A stretch of 39,713 nt of DNA from Acidaminobacter hydrogenoformans DSM 2784 (GCF_900103005.1 NZ_FMWL01000024.1:1-39713); one strand, 5' to 3'. Counted from the stretch's first letter, positions 31,125 to 39,434 are shown. Program-made: numbers and translations. The notes: generated by a model not told the origin, from the sequence alone.

Positions 31125-32660
31125 TTGGTGGAAGCGGAAATCATCAAACTCGAAAAGAAAATGGTGGTGCGAAAGGTAGAAAGCAGAGATCTCGAGCAGA
31201 TCATTGCGCTGCAGAAGCTGTGCTTTCCAGATCTTGAGCCGTGGCGCATCGAGCAGCTCCAGAGCCATCTGGACGTTTTTCCCGATGGTCAGATCTGCGC
31301 AGAATATGACGGGGCCATCATAGGTTCAAGCTCAAGCCTGATCCTGAACTACGACGAGTATTACAACAAAAACAACTGGGACGAAATCACCGACAAAGGC
31401 TACATCACCAACCACAACCCGGAAGGGGACAATCTTTACGGCATTGAGGTCATGGTGCATCCGGACTTCAGGGACATGAAGATTGGCCAGCGCCTCTACG
31501 ACGCCCGCAAAGCCCTGGCAGAACGGCTGAACCTCAGGAGCATCCTCATAGGCACCAAAATCCCCAATTACGTGAAATATGCCGAGGAAATGACCCCGGC
31601 CAAATACGTCCAGGAGGTCATGGCCCAGAACATCTACGACCCCAACCTGACCTTCCAGCTGAACAACGGCTTTGTCATCAAGCAAATCGTTAAAAAATAC
31701 GCGACAGCGGACAAGTCCGTTCCCGAATACTCCACCATCACCGAATGGAACAATATTGAGTATCAGCACGTGGCCAAACACCTGTACAAGACGGCTTTCC
31801 CCGTCAGGATCTGCGTCATCCAGTACATGATGAAAAAAATTGACAGCTTTGAAGAATTCATTCAGCAGTGCGAATATTACATTGACGTGGCCCACAATTA
31901 CAAGTCGGACTTTGTCGTGTTTCCAGAGATTTTTACCGCCCAGCTGCTGTCGTTTCTTGAGATGGAGACCCCCAGCCTGTCCGCCAAAAAACTGGCGACC
32001 TTCACAGAGCCCTATGTTGCCGCCATGCTGAGCTTCGCCGTCAAATACAACGTCAATATTATTGGCGGCTCCCACTACGCGGAGGAGAACGGCAAAGTGT
32101 ACAACATTGCGTACCTCTTCAGGCGGGACGGCACCTATGAGAAGCAGTACAAGATCCACGTGACCCCGAACGAGAAGCACCTGTGGCAGATCTCCAGCGG
32201 CGACGAGCTCAAGGTCTTTAGCACCGACTGCGGGAAAATCGCCATCCTGATCTGTTACGACATTGATTTCCCGGAGCTGGCGCGCCTCGTGACAGACAGA
32301 GGGGCGAACATCATTTTCACGCCGTTCAACACGGACGAGCGCCAGGGCTATATGCGGGTGCGGTACTGCGCCCAGGCCAGGGCGGTGGAAAATCAGGTGT
32401 ACACGGTGATCGCCGGAACCGTGGGCAACCTGACCCACGTAGAGCACCTCGACATTCAGTATGCCCAGTCTGCCATCTTCACCCCGTCGGACTTTTCCTT
32501 CCCGCGGGACGGGATCATGGCCGAATGCACCCCCAACATTGAAATGGTCATTGTGGGCGACGTGGACCTCGAGCTGCTGAAGCGCACCAGGAAGTCCGGC
32601 ACGGTGACCCAGCTGAAGAGCCGCCGGACGGACCTCTATGCCATAAAAGAGATGACGTAG
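31125..32660 (+). CDS. GNAT acetyltransferase fused to a nitrilase-superfamily amidohydrolase
   Basis: A fusion of about 511 residues. The N-terminal third (about 14-185) is a GNAT domain: VRKVESRDLEQIIALQKLCFP, then the acetyl-CoA-binding part GIEVMVHPDFRDMKIGQRLYDARKALAERLNL. The C-terminal part (about 225-505) is a carbon-nitrogen hydrolase with the complete triad: Glu in VVFPEIFTA, Lys in YEKQYKIHVTP and Cys in ILICYDIDFPELAR. Fusions of this order are known in many bacteria; the substrate is unknown. The frame opens at GTG 31116, but this overlaps the ribosome binding site GAGGTGA, so TTG 31125 or GTG 31128 is the likely start. Confidence 0.9.
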   Translation: MVEAEIIKLEKKMVVRKVESRDLEQIIALQKLCFPDLEPWRIEQLQSHLDVFPDGQICAEYDGAIIGSSSSLILNYDEYYNKNNWDEITDKGYITNHNPEGDNLYGIEVMVHPDFRDMKIGQRLYDARKALAERLNLRSILIGTKIPNYVKYAEEMTPAKYVQEVMAQNIYDPNLTFQLNNGFVIKQIVKKYATADKSVPEYSTITEWNNIEYQHVAKHLYKTAFPVRICVIQYMMKKIDSFEEFIQQCEYYIDVAHNYKSDFVVFPEIFTAQLLSFLEMETPSLSAKKLATFTEPYVAAMLSFAVKYNVNIIGGSHYAEENGKVYNIAYLFRRDGTYEKQYKIHVTPNEKHLWQISSGDELKVFSTDCGKIAILICYDIDFPELARLVTDRGANIIFTPFNTDERQGYMRVRYCAQARAVENQVYTVIAGTVGNLTHVEHLDIQYAQSAIFTPSDFSFPRDGIMAECTPNIEMVIVGDVDLELLKRTRKSGTVTQLKSRRTDLYAIKEMT

Positions 32661-32676
32661 TACCCCATAAAAAACA

Positions 32677-32716
32677 AAGCGCCTGCCGATGGTCACATGA
32701 CCACCAGCAGGCGCTT
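32677..32716. terminator. Family A terminator between convergent genes
   Basis: AAGCGCCTGC pairs with GCAGGCGCTT, and inside the stem TGGTCA pairs with TGACCA. The left arm holds an exact word (32684-32694). It sits between the nitrilase fusion and the convergent exporter gene. Confidence 0.75.
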
Positions 32717-32743
32717 AAGTTTTTGAGTTTTGAAAACGCCATT

Positions 32744-33997
32744 TCACCTTTCCCCGCGGCGCACCGCTTTTTTCTCGTGCCGCCCATAGAAAAGATAATA
32801 AAACACTGCCGCCGCGAAAATCACCCCGGTCATGCTCAGGTACGTCGCCCGATAGCCGACCCCCGCGATTAATGTCCCAAGAATATAAGGGCCAGCCCCC
32901 AGCCCAAGCTCCAGGAAGATGAAATAGGTCGACGTAGCCACCGAGATCCGCGGCCCCGGCACTCTGCTGATTGCCAGGGTCTGCGCTATGGACGTGAAGT
33001 TGCCATAGCCAAAGCCTATGATTGCCGCCGCCAGAAGGAGAACCATGCCGTGCCAGGCCTGGCTCAGCAGGGCCATGCCCGCTATATAGGCCAGGAGGGC
33101 AGGGTAGGCCACGAGGTTCGCGCCCCGAACGTCCATAGCCCGCCCCATAAAGGGCCGCGTCAGGATGATGGCCACGGCGTACACCATAAAATAGAGGCTC
33201 GCCGCCCACACCATGTCGATTGCCTTCGCGTACAAGGTGATGAACGAAAGTATGCTGGAATAGGCGAACGCCATGAGCAGGATCACCAGCGCTATGGGGA
33301 GCGCGGTGGGCTCGAAGGTGTCAAACAGAAAACTTACCACTCTGCCTCGTCGAGGCTGAGCGCATTCGCCTGAGTCCGTCCCCAAACCCGCAACAGCCTC
33401 GTCCTCACCACGCTCCACCGGCAAAAATGGTGCGCGTGGTGTCTTGATCCCAAACGAAAGCCCCAGACTCACCAGGCTCATAGCCAGCGCAAACGCGAAA
33501 ACAACGCCCAGACCAGCGCTCTGGATCATAAAGATGCCAAGAAACGGCCCCAGCGCCGTGGACAGCACCGAGGCGGTACTGAAATAGCCAATCCCCTCAG
33601 CGCGCCTGGATAGAGGAATCATAAACGCGACTAAAGTCGCAGAGGCATTGAGGGTAATTCCTGTAGACATGCCGTGAAGAAACCGGATCCCCAGCAGCAG
33701 CGGAATATTGACCGCAAAATAATACAGCCCAGACCCAATGGTAAACAACACAAGTCCAAGATAAAGAGTGCGCTTGCTCCCAATTCTGACCATGAGATTG
33801 CTGGTGAGAATCCTGCCGGAGAGGGCGCCTATGATGAAGATCCCGGTGACAAGACCGGCCATGCTCTCGGAGACATTAAAAGCACTTGCAGCATAAGAAG
33901 CCATGGTCACCATTAAGAGGTAAAAGACCAGGGCAACGAGGAAAAATATTGTGGAAATCGTTATGAAATCTCGGGTCCAAAGGCGTTCTCGTGTCAT
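32744..33997 (-). CDS. MFS transporter, drug/metabolite exporter-like
   Basis: A 417-residue transporter of the major facilitator superfamily with about twelve hydrophobic segments. The signature loop after helix 2 is GRILTSNLMVRIGSKRTLYLG, and helix 5 has GPFLGIFMIQSAGLGVVFAFA. A central hydrophilic loop (about 185-222, GEDEAVAGLGTDSGECAQPRRGR) divides the halves. The second half starts LPIALVILLMAFAYSSILSFITLYA. The family exports or imports small molecules; the substrate is unknown. The ATG at 33997 follows CAGGAGC. It is a single gene converging on the family A terminator. Confidence 0.87.
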   Translation of the reverse strand: MTRERLWTRDFITISTIFFLVALVFYLLMVTMASYAASAFNVSESMAGLVTGIFIIGALSGRILTSNLMVRIGSKRTLYLGLVLFTIGSGLYYFAVNIPLLLGIRFLHGMSTGITLNASATLVAFMIPLSRRAEGIGYFSTASVLSTALGPFLGIFMIQSAGLGVVFAFALAMSLVSLGLSFGIKTPRAPFLPVERGEDEAVAGLGTDSGECAQPRRGRVVSFLFDTFEPTALPIALVILLMAFAYSSILSFITLYAKAIDMVWAASLYFMVYAVAIILTRPFMGRAMDVRGANLVAYPALLAYIAGMALLSQAWHGMVLLLAAAIIGFGYGNFTSIAQTLAISRVPGPRISVATSTYFIFLELGLGAGPYILGTLIAGVGYRATYLSMTGVIFAAAVFYYLFYGRHEKKAVRRGER

Positions 33998-34312
33998 GTC
34001 GGGCTCCTGTCAGGATAAAGTATTAGAGACAGTATAGCACACCTGACAGGATTTTAAAGTGGTGACGCAGGGTAGTGACGCAGGATAGTCACATGCGACT
34101 AAGCGGGGGAAATAGTGCAGGATTCCTTTCTCCCCCTTCCTATTTCCAGCTTCTTTCAGCCTTCAAACCTCAAACTTTATAAACCCCACCCCCACGCCCC
34201 CGTCTTCACAATTTCTTTAAAATTGAGGTGTACAATAAATCATCCAGTAATAATCAGGTTTTCAACTTTTCCAGGCAAATAATCAATTAAAGCCGCAAAG
34301 GATGGATCGTTT
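33998..34312. other. Divergent intergenic region ahead of the efflux operon
   Basis: About 315 bases. It contains a direct repeat, GTGACGCAGGGTAGTGACGC and GCAGGATAGTCAC (34061-34092), and an AT-rich segment near 34210-34280 where the efflux operon promoter should lie (TTTCTTTAAAATTG, then TACAATAAAT). No gene and no family A or B repeat is seen. Confidence 0.4.
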
Positions 34313-35506
34313 ATGAATAAAAAGCTCATTAAAATTTTAATCGCATTTGCGGTCATAGCCGCCGTAGGGTATGGCGGCTACGCGTATTTCACAGGAAAAG
34401 ACCAGGCCGAGGTCCCCGTCCAGACCTACAGAGAAGTCACTGTGAAGCAGGGCGACATCAGCATCAGCTTCGACTCGGAAGGGGCTGCCGAGCTCTCCGT
34501 GACCACGCTTAAGTTTCCTGTTTCCGGCCAGCTCAGCGAAGTCAGGGTCGCCCCTGGCGCCCATGTCCTTGCAGGCGAAGTCCTTGCGGTACTGGAAGAC
34601 GACGCCCTCGCCGCCAAGCTCGACGCCGCCAGGCTCAGCTATAGCCAGGCCGTGGTCAGACTGGAAAAGACAAAGGACCAGTACGCCTCCAGCCTCGTCA
34701 GCGAACGGGCGAAGCTCGAAGCCCTCAGCTTCCAGCTTGAGAACGCCCGCCGGGATTACGAGTCCATGGCGGCCATTCCAGAAGCCTTCCCGGCCTATGA
34801 TGTGGAGACTAAGCGCCTCGCCTACGAGAACGCCAAGGTCGCCTATGACGCTGCCGCTTCGTCTTATGCCCAGCTCACCAAAGGCAGCCAGGACGTCAGC
34901 CTGGACCAGCTCGGCGTCCAGCAAGCCGCCGCTGCGGTGGAAGAAGCACAGCGCGCCATCTCCGACCTCTCCCTCAAGGCCCCTGCCGATGGTCTCGTGC
35001 TCACCCTAGGCAGCAAAGTCGGCGAAACCGTTTCAAGCACCTCTGATTTCGTTCAGCTGGGGGATCCGGCCGGTCTGTCCATTGCTTCCCTGGTGTCGGA
35101 GCTCGACATTGCCTCCGTAGAGCTTGGCCAGCTGGCAGAGGTAGAGTTCGAGGCGCTGGAAGGCCAGAGCTTCAAAGGCCAGGTGCTTTCAATCGATCCA
35201 GTTGCTCAAACGAACGCCTCGGGCCTGATCAACTACACCGTCAGAATTACGCTCGACGAGTTAAGCGACAAAGTCATGGACGGCATGACCTGTAGCGTCT
35301 CCTACATCCTCCGCAAAAAGGAAAACGTTCTCATCATACCTAATGCTTCCGTCAAAATGGTTGACGGCAAGCAGACGGTAGAAGTGAAGACTGAGGCTGG
35401 GGAGATCATGGCAAAGCAGGTCAGCACCGGCCTGACGGACGGCTTTAATGTCGAAGTCCTCAGCGGTCTTGAAGCCGGGGAAGTCGTTTTGATCCGGCAA
35501 AACTGA
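34313..35506 (+). CDS. MacA/HlyD-family efflux adaptor
   Basis: A 397-residue membrane-fusion protein. It has one N-terminal membrane anchor (IKILIAFAVIAAVGYGGYAYF, 4-24), a biotinyl-lipoyl half-motif (FPVSGQLSEVRVAPGAHVLAGEVLAVLED, about 68-97), a coiled-coil hairpin (about 98-215), the second lipoyl half (LKAPADGLVLTLGSKVGETV, about 220-240) and a beta-barrel part (about 255-395). In Gram-positives such adaptors work with MacB-like ABC exporters for peptides or drugs, without an outer-membrane channel. The permease starts 20 bases further on. A family A word is embedded in the codons for PADGLV (34984-34994). Confidence 0.88.
   Translation: MNKKLIKILIAFAVIAAVGYGGYAYFTGKDQAEVPVQTYREVTVKQGDISISFDSEGAAELSVTTLKFPVSGQLSEVRVAPGAHVLAGEVLAVLEDDALAAKLDAARLSYSQAVVRLEKTKDQYASSLVSERAKLEALSFQLENARRDYESMAAIPEAFPAYDVETKRLAYENAKVAYDAAASSYAQLTKGSQDVSLDQLGVQQAAAAVEEAQRAISDLSLKAPADGLVLTLGSKVGETVSSTSDFVQLGDPAGLSIASLVSELDIASVELGQLAEVEFEALEGQSFKGQVLSIDPVAQTNASGLINYTVRITLDELSDKVMDGMTCSVSYILRKKENVLIIPNASVKMVDGKQTVEVKTEAGEIMAKQVSTGLTDGFNVEVLSGLEAGEVVLIRQN
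34984..34994 (+). repeat. Family A word inside the efflux adaptor gene
   Basis: TGCCGATGGTC codes for part of PADGLV in the conserved lipoyl half-motif. It has no pairing partner nearby. Confidence 0.75.
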
Positions 35507-35526
35507 GAAGCGGGGGGTGATGAATT

Positions 35527-36714
35527 TTGAGTCTGTATGAAATCTTCAGAGCTGTTTTCACCAACCTGCGCGCGAATAAATTCAGGGTGTTTTTAACGGC
35601 CCTGGGCATCATTGTGGGCTCGCTGACCATCATTCTGGTGGTGGGCATAGGCCGGGGCAGCCAGGCGTCTGTTGAAGAGCAGTTCGCAAAGCTGAACGCC
35701 GGCACCATCTATGTCATGCCGTCACAGGGCAGCACCTCCCGGGTCGCACTTGAGCCTGAGGACCTTCTGCTGATCAAGGACAACGCGCCCAGTGTTGCTG
35801 CCGCCACTATCTCCGTGAACGGCAAAGCCAGTGTCAGCTTTTATCAATCCGCTTACGACAGCAGCGTCATAGGTGTACTGGACGACTTCCAGCCACTGAA
35901 CAACATTGTGATGACCTATGGTGAGTTTATCCGCTACGGGGACAGTGAAAGCAAGAACAGAACCGCTGTCCTGGGCAGTGACCTGGCAGAGCTCCTCTTT
36001 GAGGGGGATGCCAGCATGGCGGTGGGCAGCACCATTACCATTGCGAACAGGCGGTTTGAGGTTATTGGCGTCATGCAGCGTCTGGGAGACGCCACTCAAG
36101 GGGTCAATATTGACGAATCGGTACTCATACCTTATGAAACGGCGGTCAAATACGTGGTCGGCAGCGACGTCAAGCCCAGGATCACCGCCCTGGCCAGCGA
36201 CGTGGATCAGGTCCAGGGGGCCATCAACGAAATCAGAAGCATCCTCTATACACAATATGGCAGTGACGCCAGCGACTTTCAGGTCAGGGACGCGGGCAGC
36301 CGCCTGGTCGTGGCTCAGGATTCCGCCAGGACCATGTCTATATTATTGGTCAGCATTGCAGTAATTGTACTCGTGGTCGGAGGGATTGGGATCATGAACG
36401 TCCTGTTCGTCTCCATCAAGGAGCGCACAAAGGAGATTGGGATCCTGAAGGCCTTGGGGGCAAAACGCAGGGATATTTTGCTGCAGTTCCTGATCGAGTC
36501 CATGCTGATCAGCACCGCAGGGGGACTGATAGGCATTGCGCTGGGCTTTGTGGCAATGCCGCTCATGGCTTATATTGAGATTCGGACTATCCCGTCTATA
36601 TATGGCAATGTTTTGGCACTGTTTTTTTCCATTGCGACCGGGACCTTCTTTGGGTATTATCCGGCGCTGAAGGCCGCAAGTCTGAGGCCTATTGAAGCAC
36701 TGAGCTACGAATAG
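35527..36714 (+). CDS. MacB/FtsX-family ABC transporter permease
   Basis: A 395-residue permease without an ATPase domain. The N-terminal helix is in NLRANKFRVFLTALGIIVGSLTIILVVGIG (14-43), typical of MacB_PCD proteins. A large outer domain follows (about 45-265), then three helices of the FtsX domain (about 272-390) with SIKERTKEIGILKALGAKRRDILLQFLIESMLIS. Such mechanotransmission-type permeases couple ATP use to movement of the outer domain to push out peptides, lipids or drugs. The start is TTG behind a GGGGGGTGATG site. It follows the adaptor and precedes the lipoprotein gene by 17 bases. Confidence 0.9.
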   Translation: MSLYEIFRAVFTNLRANKFRVFLTALGIIVGSLTIILVVGIGRGSQASVEEQFAKLNAGTIYVMPSQGSTSRVALEPEDLLLIKDNAPSVAAATISVNGKASVSFYQSAYDSSVIGVLDDFQPLNNIVMTYGEFIRYGDSESKNRTAVLGSDLAELLFEGDASMAVGSTITIANRRFEVIGVMQRLGDATQGVNIDESVLIPYETAVKYVVGSDVKPRITALASDVDQVQGAINEIRSILYTQYGSDASDFQVRDAGSRLVVAQDSARTMSILLVSIAVIVLVVGGIGIMNVLFVSIKERTKEIGILKALGAKRRDILLQFLIESMLISTAGGLIGIALGFVAMPLMAYIEIRTIPSIYGNVLALFFSIATGTFFGYYPALKAASLRPIEALSYE

Positions 36715-36731
36715 ATTAAGGGGGAATTAGC

Positions 36732-37286
36732 GTGAAAAGGATAATTATGACAGTGATGGTTTTGAGTGTGGCGCTTGTGATGGGGGCGTGCTCGGGACCA
36801 TCGGCAGAAAGCACTGGGGAAAGCAGTACAGCAGGCCAGGAGACGGCCGCTGCAACGCTGCCCGCATCACCTGAAAGAACGGCTGAGATTTACGGAAAAG
36901 TGACCAAGATCATAGGCAACGAGGTGACCTTGTCCGTGGCGGTGGCTCAAGTGGCCACCGAGGAGCTGACGGAGGAGGAGAAGGCTGAAAAGCAAGCCGC
37001 CATGCAGAGCCTCAGTGTTGAGGAGCGGCAAAAGCTCAAGGATGAACAGATCCAGTTCACTGGGGAGAAAAAGACCGTCATCATTCCCGTGGGCACGCCC
37101 ATCACTGCTGGGGGCTCAGGCACCGGAACGAGCAGCGAGGGTCTGACCCCGGAGGCGTCTGTGCTGACGGAGGTGGCGCTGGCGGAGATCGTTGAGGGCA
37201 CCATGCTTAAAATCTGGCTGGCAGAAGGGAGTGAAGGGACGGAGTTGATCGCGGAGTATACGCGGGTGCTTCAGTTCCTGCAGTGA
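36732..37286 (+). CDS. Small lipoprotein in the MacAB-type operon
   Basis: A 184-residue lipoprotein. The signal peptide MKRIIMTVMVLSVALVMGAC has a lipobox (MGAC). The mature protein has a short beta segment TAEIYGKVTKIIGNEVTLSVAV, a helical, charged segment EELTEEEKAEKQAAMQSLSVEERQKLKDEQ and a second beta part KTVIIPVGTPITAGG...MLKIWLAE. This recalls OB-like surface domains but I recognise no family. Being between the permease and ATPase genes, it is probably a fourth component of the exporter on the outer face. It starts with GTG, overlaps the next gene (TGATG) and holds a family A word just after the lipobox codons. Confidence 0.8.
   Translation: MKRIIMTVMVLSVALVMGACSGPSAESTGESSTAGQETAAATLPASPERTAEIYGKVTKIIGNEVTLSVAVAQVATEELTEEEKAEKQAAMQSLSVEERQKLKDEQIQFTGEKKTVIIPVGTPITAGGSGTGTSSEGLTPEASVLTEVALAEIVEGTMLKIWLAEGSEGTELIAEYTRVLQFLQ
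36796..36806 (-). repeat. Family A word inside a lipoprotein gene
   Basis: GACCATCGGCA, complement of TGCCGATGGTC, codes for part of GPSAE next to the lipid-modified Cys. It has no pairing partner nearby. Confidence 0.75.
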
Positions 37287-38095
37287 TGAAAGCGTTTGGG
37301 ATGGATTTTGGCAGCGCCAGTGGTTCAAGGGGTTCAAGGGATTCCATGGGCTCCGGCAGCACTGGTGATCCCGCTTCAGAAAAACCCATCATTTCCCTAA
37401 AGGACATCACCAAGGTCTACAAAATGGGCAAACAATCGCTCAAGGTTCTGGACGGCGTTTCCTTCGAGGTGGAGAAAGGGGACTTCATAGCCATTCTGGG
37501 GCCCTCCGGCTCTGGGAAGTCCACGCTGATGAACATCATGGGCTGCATTGACATTGCCACCGAAGGGGAATACGTCCTGGACGGAAAGAATATCAAGGCC
37601 CGCAACGAGGATGAGCTGGCGGTCATTCGCAACCAGAAGATTGGGTTTATTTTTCAGAAGTTCAATTTGCTGATGAAATACACGGCACTGCACAACACGG
37701 AGATTCCGCTGATCCTGCGGGGCGTCAGCCGTAAGGAGGCCAGGGAGCGGGCTATGTCCATGCTCGCCGCGGTTGGCCTTGAGGACCGCGTCGACCACAA
37801 GCCCACGGAGCTTTCTGGCGGACAGCAGCAGCGCGTCGCCATTGCCAGGGCTCTGGTGGGGGCGCCAGATCTGCTTCTCGCAGACGAGCCCACGGGCAAC
37901 CTGGACTCGAAGTCCGGCCAGGAAATCATGGCCCTCTTTGAGCAGCTTCACAAGGACGGACACACCATAGTGCTCATCACCCACGACCTGAATGTGGCAA
38001 GGCGCGCCAAGCGCATCCTTCATGTCAGAGATGGCAAGATTTTGGAGGATGAGCGGGTTGGGGAAAATGTACCAAGTGAAGAAAGGGTGCAGTGA
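37286..38095 (+). CDS. MacB/LolD-type ABC transporter ATPase
   Basis: An ATPase of about 269 residues. Walker [11 protein letters not shown]-loop FIFQKFNLL, signature LSGGQQQR, Walker [13 protein letters not shown] and the switch His in LITHDLNVA are all present, in the form typical for the MacB/LolD/FtsE class. The first 35 residues are an unusual Ser/Gly-rich extension ([21 protein letters not shown]), coded by near-repeats of GGTTCAAGG and not part of the fold. ATG 37286 overlaps the lipoprotein stop; GTG 37283 is an alternative. It is the last gene of the adaptor-permease-lipoprotein-ATPase operon. Confidence 0.92.
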   Translation: MKAFGMDFGSASGSRGSRDSMGSGSTGDPASEKPIISLKDITKVYKMGKQSLKVLDGVSFEVEKGDFIAILGPSGSGKSTLMNIMGCIDIATEGEYVLDGKNIKARNEDELAVIRNQKIGFIFQKFNLLMKYTALHNTEIPLILRGVSRKEARERAMSMLAAVGLEDRVDHKPTELSGGQQQRVAIARALVGAPDLLLADEPTGNLDSKSGQEIMALFEQLHKDGHTIVLITHDLNVARRAKRILHVRDGKILEDERVGENVPSEERVQ

Positions 38096-38320
38096 CGGGA
38101 AGGCGCCATCAGGAAAAAGGGACAATGGGTGCAGCCGCAGGTTAGCTTTTCCTTAAGCGAATTTTAATTGATATTAATTATCATTTAATGTTGCCAATTT
38201 AATCAATCCGGGTATAAATCACCCATCAGAGGAGACGAACTGCAGATACATTTGGACGCTTAGGCTGCAGGGATCCAGGGGCGTAACCGGCTGAACCATT
38301 AAGTTATTGGGGTTGAGGTT
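38096..38320 (+). other. Leader region before the DUF5658-like gene
   Basis: This stretch has an AT-rich near-palindrome TGATATTAATTATCA (38169-38183), similar to metal-regulator (Fur-like) boxes, and a GC-richer part (38230-38300) in which GCAG (38242-38245) can pair with CTGC (38265-38268) and CCAGGGG...CCGG stretches follow. It may be a structured leader RNA; I cannot match it to a known class. No terminator with a T-tract is present. Confidence 0.3.
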
Positions 38321-38623
38321 ATGCCAAAATCTATGGATAGACTATTGTGGCTACAGCTGATCGGTATAGCGGCCTTCAATAAAGTCGACTATCTCATGAC
38401 GCTGGAAGCCCTGGAACGCGGCTATAAAGAAGCGAATCCATTACTGGCCTCCATGGTAGGCACTTTTCAGTTTCCGCTGGTGAAGCTGTTATTGGTGCCG
38501 CTGCTTTTGATTTTTATGTGGCAGATGCGCCACCGGATTGGCAAGTCCCTGGTGACGCTGACCTGGGTGCCGTTTACGGCTTATTCAATGGTTGTGCTGT
38601 ATCACAGGAGTATATTGTTTTAG
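38321..38623 (+). CDS. Small membrane protein, DUF5658-like
   Basis: A 100-residue protein with three hydrophobic segments: LLWLQLIGIAAFNKVDYLMTL, FPLVKLLLVPLLLIFMWQM and LVTLTWVPFTAYSMVVLYH. The DYLMTLEALERG..EANPLLASMVG segment (Asp near the start of a helix, then EANPL) is typical of the DUF5658 family, whose function is unknown. The ATG follows GGGGTTGAGG. It is a single gene with a strong terminator at 38631. Confidence 0.75.
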   Translation: MPKSMDRLLWLQLIGIAAFNKVDYLMTLEALERGYKEANPLLASMVGTFQFPLVKLLLVPLLLIFMWQMRHRIGKSLVTLTWVPFTAYSMVVLYHRSILF

Positions 38624-38630
38624 AATTTCA

Positions 38631-38658
38631 AGCCCCCGGCAGTTGAACCGGGGGCTTT
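38631..38658 (+). terminator. GC-rich intrinsic terminator
   Basis: AGCCCCCGG (38631-38639) pairs perfectly with CCGGGGGCT (38648-38656) around CAGTTGAA, followed by TTCC. The stem is very strong, the T-tract short. Confidence 0.8.
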
Positions 38659-38696
38659 CCATAGACGTCAGCATCCACTGCATTTGTTTGATAGCG

Positions 38697-38735
38697 TTGC
38701 GATCGTGCTCATATTATGATAAAATTATGATATAA
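38697..38735 (+). promoter_or_regulatory. Promoter/operator of the last toxin-antitoxin pair
   Basis: TTGCGA (38697-38702) and TAAAAT (38720-38725) are 17 bases apart. ATTATGAT occurs twice (38713-38720 and 38724-38731). The 14-mer AAATTATGATATAA (38722-38735) is identical to that at 6724-6737. Confidence 0.5.
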
Positions 38736-38757
38736 ATCTTTTCGAGGAGGCTGTGTC

Positions 38758-39018
38758 ATGTTACAAATTAGACCAATCTCTGATTTGCGTAACAAATTTA
38801 CAGAAATAGAAAGTGTTGTTAAAGAAGGCGAGCCAGTCTATCTTACTAAAAACGGCTATGGTGCTATGGTCGTAATGAGTTTGGAAAAGTTTGCTGAATT
38901 GACAGATGAGTTGGAATTTAAACTGGATGAAGCTGATAAGTCTGCTGATTTAGATAAAAAAAGAGTGACACATGACGAGATGTTCGATCAGCTTCGGAGA
39001 CATATCAATGGCAAATAA
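38758..39018 (+). CDS. Phd/YefM-family antitoxin
   Basis: An 86-residue antitoxin with the Phd/YefM fold: MLQIRPISDLRNKFTEIESVVKEGEPVYLTKNGYGAMVVMSLEKFAEL. The ISDLRN...I...V..GEPVYLTKNG.g.mvvms.e.f pattern is strong. The C-terminal tail (about 55-86) is charged and would bind the toxin. The start is ATG behind CGAGGAGG. It shares fold but not close sequence with the antitoxin at 6768, while their promoters share an exact 14-mer. The toxin gene overlaps its end by 11 bases. Confidence 0.9.
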   Translation: MLQIRPISDLRNKFTEIESVVKEGEPVYLTKNGYGAMVVMSLEKFAELTDELEFKLDEADKSADLDKKRVTHDEMFDQLRRHINGK

Positions 39019-39358
39019 TTATGGAATAAGGTATTTACCTTTGTTTTATCAGGATTTCCTTGAAGTCCTGGATTACATCAGGTATAAACTGAATAATCCA
39101 GAAGCTGCCGAAAAACTTATAATCGATGTTGAAGAAGCCATATTAAACCGGATGAGTAACCCTGAAAGTTTTGAAATTTTCAGATCTACACGCGAAAGAA
39201 AATATCCTTATTATAGAATCTATATCAAAAATTTTGTCATTTTCTATGTAGTCATTGATGATGATCTTCGAGATAAAAAACCAGATGATAGTAAAACAAA
39301 AATTGTTGAAATAAGGAGAATTCTTTATAATAAAAGCGATTATAAGGATAGACTTTAG
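39008..39358 (+). CDS. RelE/ParE-superfamily toxin
   Basis: A 116-residue protein: YGIRYLPLFYQDFLEVLDYIRYKLNNPEAAEKLIIDVEEAILNRMSNPESFEIF, then YPYYRIYIKNFVIFYVVIDD and IVEIRRILYNKSDYKDRL. The helix-helix-strands order and the ends ..YR.Y..nf.ifY.v.d and v.IRRILY..SDY fit the RelE/ParE group. The final IRRILYNKSDY is typical of toxins paired with Phd/YefM antitoxins. The ATG at 39008 lies inside the antitoxin's end; the frame opens at 38972 but that part lacks a ribosome binding site. Target (ribosome or gyrase) unknown. Confidence 0.87.
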   Translation: MANNYGIRYLPLFYQDFLEVLDYIRYKLNNPEAAEKLIIDVEEAILNRMSNPESFEIFRSTRERKYPYYRIYIKNFVIFYVVIDDDLRDKKPDDSKTKIVEIRRILYNKSDYKDRL

Positions 39359-39434
39359 CACTCCGCAGCTCGTAAGCTATTGTCCTTAAAAAATAATTTT
39401 AGGGGCTGTTGCATAATAGTCCCCAATAGAAGGG

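Noticed and set aside
31332..32696. Long open frame (454 codons) on the minus strand opposite the GNAT-nitrilase fusion
   Set aside because: It is the mirror of a strongly supported gene with complete catalytic residues; the translation is Val/His/Gly-rich and has no family pattern.
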